Positions 46,935 through 52,080 of a DNA stretch of 52,080 nt are shown one piece after another. The stretch is from Luteibacter sp. UNC138MFCol5.1 (GTDB lineage: Bacteria > Pseudomonadota > Gammaproteobacteria > Xanthomonadales > Rhodanobacteraceae): NCBI RefSeq assembly GCF_900110505.1, contig NZ_FODZ01000008.1:1-52080 (forward strand), given 5' to 3'. The position numbers and the translations under genes were made by a program. Numbering within the stretch: position 1 is the stretch's first letter; each line of letters starts with the position of its first letter. The notes beneath the pieces are model-generated. The model was not told the DNA's origin and searched no databases. It was given only the letters and a program-made list of their open reading frames with translations.

Positions 46935-48593
46935 TCAGTGCACGGACGCCTGCTCCCGCTTCGGCTGCGCGGCTTCGAACATGCTGCGTGCCAGCTCCTG
47001 TTCGCCGTAGATCACCTCGCTGGCGCCAAGGCCGGAGAGGTGCCCGACGCAATCGGGCGAATGCGCGCGGGCGACGATGGGGAGGTCCGGACGCAACGCG
47101 CGCGCCGCGCGCACCACCTGCCCGCCCTCGAAGGGATCGGGCACGGCGACGATCAGGGCGCGGGCGCCGGCGATGTTCGCCTCCGCCAGCACGGGCGCGG
47201 ACGCGGCGTTGCCGATGACGAGCTCGACGTCGCCGCGCTCGCGCAGATCGCGCACGGCGTCCTCGTCGGTCTCGATGACCAGCGTGCGCGCCCCCGTCGC
47301 CTGCAGCTCGGCGAGCACGCGACGGCCGACCCGGCCATGCCCGACCAGCACGGTATGACCCGCGATGGCATCGGGGTGATCGTCCGGCGCATCGGCGTCG
47401 TGCTTCGCGATCCAGCGATCGAGCGCGGCGAACAGCAGCGGATTGATGAGGATCGACACGATGGCGGCGGCGAGCAGGATGTCTCGGCCCTGCTCGCTGA
47501 GCAGCCCGAGCGACACGCCGAGCCCGGCGAGGATGAACGAGAATTCGCCGATCTGCGCGAGGCTCGTGGCGATGGTGAGCGCGGTCTTCGTCGGGCGGCC
47601 GAAGAGTCGCACGATGGCGAACGCGGCGACCGACTTGCCGACGACGATGATCAGGCACGCGGCGAGCACGACCCACGGACGGTCGACCAGGATATGCGGG
47701 TTGAACAGCATGCCGATGGACACGAAGAACAGCACCGCGAACGCGTCGCGCAGTGGCAGCGTTTCCTCGGCCGCGCGCTGCGAGAGCTTCGATTCGCCCA
47801 TCATCATGCCGGCGAAGAAGGCGCCCAGTTCGAACGAGACGTCGAACAGGTGCGCGGCGCCGAAGGCGACGCCGAGCGCGATGGCGAGCACGGCGAGCCG
47901 GAACAGCTCGCGCGAGCCGCTGGCCGACACGGCCTGCAGCATCCACGGGATGAGCCGCTTGCCGACGATGAGCATCAGCGCGACGAAGCCGACGACCTTG
48001 CCGACCGTGAGCGCGACCGTGCGGAACAGCTCGCCCATGTCGGGGGCGGCGGCGCCGTTGTCCGCGCCAAGGAAGCCGCCGATCGCCGGCAGCAGGACCA
48101 GCGCGAGCACCATCGCGAGATCCTCGACGATGAGCCAGCCGACCGCGATGCGTCCGCGATCGCTGTCGAGCAGGCGGCGCTCTTCCATCGCGCGCAGCAG
48201 CACGACGGTGCTGGCCACGGACAGCGCGAGGCCGAACACGAAGCCCTCCGCCACCGGCCAGCCGAGGCCCCAGGCGAGCAGCATGCCGAGGCCCGTCGCG
48301 ACGGCCATCTGCACGGCGGCACCGGGGATGGAGATCGCCTTGACGGCGAGGAGGTCCTTCAACGAGAAGTGCAGACCCACGCCGAACATCAGCAGGATCA
48401 CGCCGAGGTCGGCGAGCTCCTGCGCGATGCCCGCGTCCGCCACGTAGCCGGGCGTGAAGGGGCCGGCGACCACCCCGGCGACGAGGTAGCCCGCCAGCAC
48501 CGGAAGCCTCAGCCGGTGCGCGATGGCGCCGAAGAAGAAGGCGAGTACGAGACCACCGACGATGGTGGCGATGAGTGGCGTGGCGTCGTGCAT
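46935..48593 (-). CDS. ybaL: YbaL-type cation:proton antiporter with TrkA-N domain
   Basis: The 552-residue protein has about 12 helices of the CPA2 Na/K-H exchanger domain (about 1-385, including GYLVAGVVAGPFTPG and FFVSIGMLFNP) and a C-terminal RCK/TrkA-N domain with VLVGHGRVGRRVLAEL. It probably exchanges K+ or Na+ for protons and senses a nucleotide or glutathione-like ligand. The start at 48593 (MHDATPLIATIVGG) has GGGGAG upstream; an extension to 48692 is basic and unlikely. Confidence 0.9.
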   Translation of the reverse strand: MHDATPLIATIVGGLVLAFFFGAIAHRLRLPVLAGYLVAGVVAGPFTPGYVADAGIAQELADLGVILLMFGVGLHFSLKDLLAVKAISIPGAAVQMAVATGLGMLLAWGLGWPVAEGFVFGLALSVASTVVLLRAMEERRLLDSDRGRIAVGWLIVEDLAMVLALVLLPAIGGFLGADNGAAAPDMGELFRTVALTVGKVVGFVALMLIVGKRLIPWMLQAVSASGSRELFRLAVLAIALGVAFGAAHLFDVSFELGAFFAGMMMGESKLSQRAAEETLPLRDAFAVLFFVSIGMLFNPHILVDRPWVVLAACLIIVVGKSVAAFAIVRLFGRPTKTALTIATSLAQIGEFSFILAGLGVSLGLLSEQGRDILLAAAIVSILINPLLFAALDRWIAKHDADAPDDHPDAIAGHTVLVGHGRVGRRVLAELQATGARTLVIETDEDAVRDLRERGDVELVIGNAASAPVLAEANIAGARALIVAVPDPFEGGQVVRAARALRPDLPIVARAHSPDCVGHLSGLGASEVIYGEQELARSMFEAAQPKREQASVH

Positions 48594-48681
48594 GGGCGGC
48601 TCCCCGAGTCGTCGTTGGCCGCGGGAGGACCGCGGCATGCACCCTCGTCTCGTCACGTCGAAAGTGCGAACGTATCGAATG

Positions 48682-48711
48682 GGGTCGTCCATGAAGCATT
48701 GGGGACGACCC
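48682..48711. repeat. Short inverted repeat between ybaL and recQ
   Basis: GGGTCGTCC and GGACGACCC are perfect 9-base arms around a 12-base loop. They lie upstream of ybaL and downstream of recQ. No T run follows, so a terminator role is doubtful; an operator is possible. Confidence 0.35.
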
Positions 48712-48789
48712 GGCCCGCATGCAACCTTCAGCGAGCTAAATTCTCAATGTTTTCCGGCATTTTCAGAATAGCCTCAAACCACAGGCACG

Positions 48790-50607
48790 TTAGCCCGCCG
48801 CCGTGAGCACCGCGAGGAAGTCCTTTCCGTAACGCTTGAGCTTGTTCTCGCCCACACCGCTGATCGATGCCAGTTCGTCTTCGTTGGCCGGCAGCGCGCG
48901 GAGCATCGCGAGCAGGGTCGCGTCGTGGAAGATCACGTACGCCGGCACGCCATGCTGCCGTGCGAGTTCGGCGCGGACGCGGCGCAGTTCGTTCCAGAGC
49001 GGCTGCTCGATTTCCTCGATGCCCAGCGACGCGCCGGCGGTGGCGGGGCCCGCGCGGCCCGGCGTGCGCCGACCCCTGGCCGGCCTCGCGTCCTCGCGCA
49101 GCGACACGCGGCGCTCGCCCTTGAGCACGGGCCCGCTCGCCGCGGACAGGCGCAGCGTGCCGTAGCCTTCGGGGTCGGCCTCGATCAGCCCCGCCGCGAG
49201 CAGCTGGCGAAAGACGGAACGCCATTGCGTCGCGTCCGAGTCCGCGCCGATGCCGAACACGCTGAGCTTGTCGTGGCCCAGCTCACGGACGCGCTCGCTG
49301 GCGTCGCCGCGCAGGATGTCGATCAGATGGCCCGCGCCGTAACGCTGGCCGCTGCGATAGATGCACGACATCGCCTTCTGCGCGGCGACGGTGGCATCCC
49401 ACGTCTTCGGCGGCACCAGGCAGTTGTCGCAGTTGCCGCACGGCTCCGGATAGGTCTCGGCGAACGCTTCGAGCAGGAGCTGGCGCCGGCAACGCGTGGC
49501 TTCGGCGTAGCCGAGCAACGAATCGAGCTTCAGTCGCTCGATGCGCTTGCGGTCGTCGCCGGCCTCCGACTGCGCGATCATCTGGCTCATCGTGACCACG
49601 TCGCCGAGGCCGTAGATCATCCAGGCTTCGGCGGGCAGACCGTCGCGGCCCGCGCGACCGGTCTCCTGATAGTAGCCCTCCATGCTGCGCGGCAGATCGA
49701 GGTGCGCCACGAAGCGGACGTCGGGCTTGTCGATGCCCATGCCGAACGCGACCGTCGCGACCATCACGACGCCGTCCTCGCGCAGGAAACGCTGCTGGTG
49801 CCGCGTGCGCACCTCGGCGTCGAGCCCCGCGTGGTAAGGCAGCGCCTCGACACCCGCTTCCGCGAGCCATGCCGCGGTCTCGTCGACCTTCCGCCGGCTC
49901 AGGCAATAGACGATGCCGGCCTCGCCCCGGTGCGCGTCGAGGAAATCGACGAGCTGACGCCGCGCGTTCTGGCGCGGCGCCACGCGGTAGCGGATGTTGG
50001 GGCGATCGAAGCTGGAGACGAACCGGCGTGCCTCGTGCAGGCCGAGGCGCTCGACGATCTCCTCGCGGGTGCGGTCGTCGGCCGTCGCGGTGAGCGCGAT
50101 GCGCGGGACCTCGGGAAACCGCTCGTGGAGCAACGCGAGCCCGCGGTACTCCGGACGGAAATCGTGACCCCACTGCGATACGCAGTGCGCCTCGTCGATG
50201 GCGAAGAGCGCGATGGGGATGCGGTCGAGCAGCGCGAGGAACCGGCCCGTGAGCAATCGCTCGGGCGCCACGTAGAGCAGGTCGAGGTCGCCGGCCAGCA
50301 GGAGGTCCTCGACCTCGCGCTGCGTGACCGCGTCGAGGCTGGAGTTGAGGTACCTCGCCCGCACGCCGGCCTCGGTGAGGGCGTCCACCTGATCCTGCAT
50401 CAGCGCGATCAGTGGCGACACGACGATGCCGGTGCCGTGGCGCATCAGCGCGGGGATCTGGAAGCACAGCGACTTGCCGCCGCCGGTGGGCATCAGGACG
50501 AGGGCATCCTCGCCCGCGGCGACGGCCTCGACGATGGCCTGCTGCTGGCCGCGAAACCCGGGATAGCCGAAAACGGAGTGGAGGAGGTCGAGAGCCTGGG
50601 ACTGCAT
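48790..50607 (-). CDS. recQ: ATP-dependent DNA helicase RecQ
   Basis: This 3'-5' helicase acts in recombination repair. The 605-residue protein has Walker A MPTGGGKS, the DEAH box [19 protein letters not shown], motif [11 protein letters not shown], the zinc site with CRRQLLLE...CGNCDNC, a winged-helix RQC domain and a C-terminal HRDC domain ([20 protein letters not shown]). An arginine-rich linker before HRDC (around residues 500-525) is longer than in E. coli RecQ. Confidence 0.97.
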   Translation of the reverse strand: MQSQALDLLHSVFGYPGFRGQQQAIVEAVAAGEDALVLMPTGGGKSLCFQIPALMRHGTGIVVSPLIALMQDQVDALTEAGVRARYLNSSLDAVTQREVEDLLLAGDLDLLYVAPERLLTGRFLALLDRIPIALFAIDEAHCVSQWGHDFRPEYRGLALLHERFPEVPRIALTATADDRTREEIVERLGLHEARRFVSSFDRPNIRYRVAPRQNARRQLVDFLDAHRGEAGIVYCLSRRKVDETAAWLAEAGVEALPYHAGLDAEVRTRHQQRFLREDGVVMVATVAFGMGIDKPDVRFVAHLDLPRSMEGYYQETGRAGRDGLPAEAWMIYGLGDVVTMSQMIAQSEAGDDRKRIERLKLDSLLGYAEATRCRRQLLLEAFAETYPEPCGNCDNCLVPPKTWDATVAAQKAMSCIYRSGQRYGAGHLIDILRGDASERVRELGHDKLSVFGIGADSDATQWRSVFRQLLAAGLIEADPEGYGTLRLSAASGPVLKGERRVSLREDARPARGRRTPGRAGPATAGASLGIEEIEQPLWNELRRVRAELARQHGVPAYVIFHDATLLAMLRALPANEDELASISGVGENKLKRYGKDFLAVLTAAG

Positions 50608-50663
50608 CCACGCATGCTAACAAACCGACGCCCTGCCCCGGCAGCGAGACGACAGCTGAACGG

Positions 50664-50679
50664 GGTGTAGGCCTACACC
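50664..50679. promoter_or_regulatory. Perfect 16-base palindrome in the recQ / secreted-protein intergenic region
   Basis: GGTGTAGGCCTACACC is perfectly self-complementary. It lies 57 bases upstream of recQ and about 110 bases upstream of the divergent gene. Such symmetry suggests a dimeric repressor site, but I do not recognise the regulator. Confidence 0.5.
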
Positions 50680-50787
50680 GATTTGCGACGAAGGTTGTTT
50701 TCTTCTGGGCGCCATCGGCAGCTAATGGAGCCGGGCACGTCGCCCGCACACAACGCGTTTGACATCCTTCAAGAGGGGGGGGATCTC

Positions 50788-51075
50788 ATGAACAGAGCGC
50801 TTGCCATCGTCGCCCTGCTGGGCGGCATCGTCGCGATCGCGCCGGCCGCGGAGGCCGACAGCGGTCGCATCGCCTTCCGCGGCGCGATCGTCGAGCCCGC
50901 CTGTGCCGTACGGGACATGCGACTGGACTGCCCGCGGTCGCGCGAGACCGCTGCGCAGGTCGTCGCCTTCGACGGCACCTCCGCGACCCGACGACTTAAG
51001 TCCGAGCTGTTCGACTACGCGCGCGCCCGCGATCCGGACCACGCGTGGCGGCTACTGGAAGTCACCTGGCGCTGA
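50788..51075 (+). CDS. Small secreted protein resembling the start of a type 1 fimbrial subunit
   Basis: The 95-residue precursor has a signal peptide (MNRALAIVALLGGIVAIAPAAEA) and then GRIAFRGAIVEPACAV, the pattern of the first strand and first cysteine of chaperone-usher pilins. A second cysteine follows at DCPRS. The mature part of about 70 residues is half the length of a normal pilin, and no usher or chaperone lies nearby, so it is an orphan or truncated relative. The purine-rich AGAGGGGGGGGA serves as ribosome site. Confidence 0.7.
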   Translation: MNRALAIVALLGGIVAIAPAAEADSGRIAFRGAIVEPACAVRDMRLDCPRSRETAAQVVAFDGTSATRRLKSELFDYARARDPDHAWRLLEVTWR

Positions 51076-51078
51076 GCG

Positions 51079-51447
51079 TCAGATCGGGAAACCCCAGATC
51101 GCGCGGTCGAGGTCGTGGTCGAGGCCGAACGCGCTCATGGGAACCCGGCCGTCCTTCACCACGACGCCCTCGGCCTTGAGGCGACGGCACTGCTCGCGGT
51201 ATCCCGCCGTGCCGGGCGGGATGCCGATCTTCCCGTCAGCACGAAGCACCCGGTGCCAAGGCAGGTCCAGGCGGTTCGGCGCGTCGCCCAGCACCCGGCC
51301 GATCAGCCGTGCGCGCCCCGGATAGCCCGCGCGCGCCGCTATCGCACCGTAGCTCGCGACCCGACCGCGCGGGATCGCGGCGACCGCCTCGATGATCCGT
51401 TTCGCCCTGATGGCGCGGGCCTCGTCGTCGTCGATCTCGTCACCCAT
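51079..51447 (-). CDS. Alkyltransferase-like protein (ATL), MGMT family without the reactive cysteine
   Basis: ATL proteins bind O6-alkylguanine and flag it for nucleotide excision repair. This protein of about 122 residues has the MGMT DNA-binding region GRVASYGAIAARAGYPGRARLIGRVLG, but the active-site PCHR is PWHR (in LPWHRVLRADGKIG), so it cannot transfer alkyl groups. ATG 51447 (MGDEIDDDEA) was preferred by length; ATG 51462 is possible and neither has a clear ribosome site. It is convergent with the small secreted protein gene. Confidence 0.88.
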   Translation of the reverse strand: MGDEIDDDEARAIRAKRIIEAVAAIPRGRVASYGAIAARAGYPGRARLIGRVLGDAPNRLDLPWHRVLRADGKIGIPPGTAGYREQCRRLKAEGVVVKDGRVPMSAFGLDHDLDRAIWGFPI

Positions 51448-51520
51448 GGCGGTTTCGTGCATGTCGGCTGGAAGCCGGGAGCGTACCATCGTGGTCCCGA
51501 CGACGGACCCGTGGACGGTC

Positions 51521-51925
51521 ATGCGACATTTCGAGGCGATTCGCTCCCACGTAGGCGCCATTCACCGGCTGCGCCAGAACGAGCCCTACCTCATCAGCTT
51601 CGACCTGGAACTGCCCGACGGGCGGCACCAGGGCATCTATCTGGCCGAGCTCGAGGACGGCGACGGGCAGCGCTTCCTGCGCCTGTCGACGCCCATCGGC
51701 CCTCTCGCCGGCGTGGACGCACGCCGCTGCCTGCGCTTCAACTGGGAACAGCGCACCGGCTATCTCGCGGAGGCCGATCTGGACGGATCGCCCTACCTGC
51801 ACCTGTGCGAGAACCGTCCCTACGATTACCTCGACGAGAACGAACTGGCCCGCCTCATCGAAGAGCTGGGCGCCACGGGCGACCAGCTCGAGCAAGTGGT
51901 CAACGGCGAAGCCGACGCGCTCTAG
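51521..51925 (+). CDS. Small acidic protein of unknown function (CesT/YbjN-like pattern)
   Basis: The 134-residue soluble acidic protein begins MRHFEAIRSHVGAIHRLRQN. Its layout (LRFNWEQRTGYLAEADLDG, then YLHLCENRPYDYLDENELARL and a terminal helix LEELGATGDQLEQ) resembles the CesT/YbjN fold of type III chaperone-like proteins; this is inference from pattern only. The start is uncertain because no strong ribosome site is seen. It is divergent from the ATL gene. Confidence 0.7.
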   Translation: MRHFEAIRSHVGAIHRLRQNEPYLISFDLELPDGRHQGIYLAELEDGDGQRFLRLSTPIGPLAGVDARRCLRFNWEQRTGYLAEADLDGSPYLHLCENRPYDYLDENELARLIEELGATGDQLEQVVNGEADAL

Positions 51926-51944
51926 GCCGCCCGCGCTACAACCG

Positions 51945-52041
51945 GTAGGAGCGCGCCCTGCGCGCGACAGCCTCTCGCGAGAAGCCCCAGGACCTGCGGC
52001 TCACGGCCTCAAAACATGTCGCGCGCAAGGCGCGCTCCTAC
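51945..52041. repeat. REP dimer, inverted pair about 97 bases across
   Basis: It has the same arms, inner CTCTCGCGA segment and length as the dimer at 28985-29082, with changes mostly between the arms. The right arm has one base difference (CAAGG for CAGGG). Confidence 0.85.
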
Positions 52042-52060
52042 GCGAGGACCGGGCGGTGAT

Positions 52061-52080
52061 GTAGGAGCGCGCCCTGCGCG
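52061..52080 (+). repeat. REP element cut by the window edge
   Basis: GTAGGAGCGCGCCCTGCGCG is identical to the left arm of the two dimers. It is probably the start of a further unit that continues beyond the window. Confidence 0.8.

Overview
The window is chromosomal DNA from a high-GC gammaproteobacterium, most likely a Rhodanobacteraceae member (Luteibacter or Dyella type) of the Lysobacterales/Xanthomonadales. This is inferred from four things: the order lolB-ispE-tRNA(Gln)-prs-rplY-pth-ychF divergent from hemA-prfA; a Xanthomonas-type TonB receptor joined to glycoside hydrolases; short palindromic repeats with a GTAG or GTGG head; and high G+C with many long antisense shadow reading frames. 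No phage, plasmid, transposase or CRISPR array is visible.

Layout. Bases 1-1362 hold the start of tuf behind tRNA(Thr), tRNA(Gly) and tRNA(Tyr), all on the minus strand and led by a near-consensus promoter. At 1527-5273 lie an acyl-CoA thioesterase, a three-gene partner-switching module (membrane SpoIIE-type phosphatase, RsbW-like kinase, STAS antagonist) and an OhrR-like peroxide regulator. At 5479-13026 is a long minus-strand housekeeping row: ychF, pth, rplY, prs, tRNA(Gln), an in-frame acetyltransferase-IspE fusion, lolB and a TPR lipoprotein. It is divergent from hemA-prfA and ppk2 (13134-16462).

The accessory patch 16456-17775 has one unrecognised gene plus repeats. Next come a CtaG-like gene with a Gld-type ABC transporter (17776-22158), an SRPBCC-like membrane protein, a LiaSR/DesKR-type two-component system (23890-25793), a GNAT-minCDE operon followed by a zincin-like gene (25983-28988), a Bcr/CflA pump, crcB, a cyclopropane fatty acid synthase and three small unknown genes (29102-33122).

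Bases 33331-42523 form a mannoside utilisation operon: TonB receptor, GH2 beta-mannosidase, GH125 and GH92 alpha-mannosidases. It sits behind a promoter overlapped by a perfect LacI-type palindrome. Together the enzymes could import and dismantle the mannose part of N-glycans. The rest holds a GH15-zwf operon in which glucose-6-phosphate dehydrogenase has a histone-like tail, a YbaL-type antiporter, recQ, a small fimbrial-like secreted protein, an alkyltransferase-like DNA repair protein and a small unknown acidic protein.

No wholly new system is proven. The best leads are the acetyltransferase-IspE fusion, the Zwf basic tail, the orphan partner-switching module, two apparently leaderless regulators with palindromes in their promoters, the unknown gene at 16456-17370, and the short palindromic repeats, one of which supplies a stop codon.
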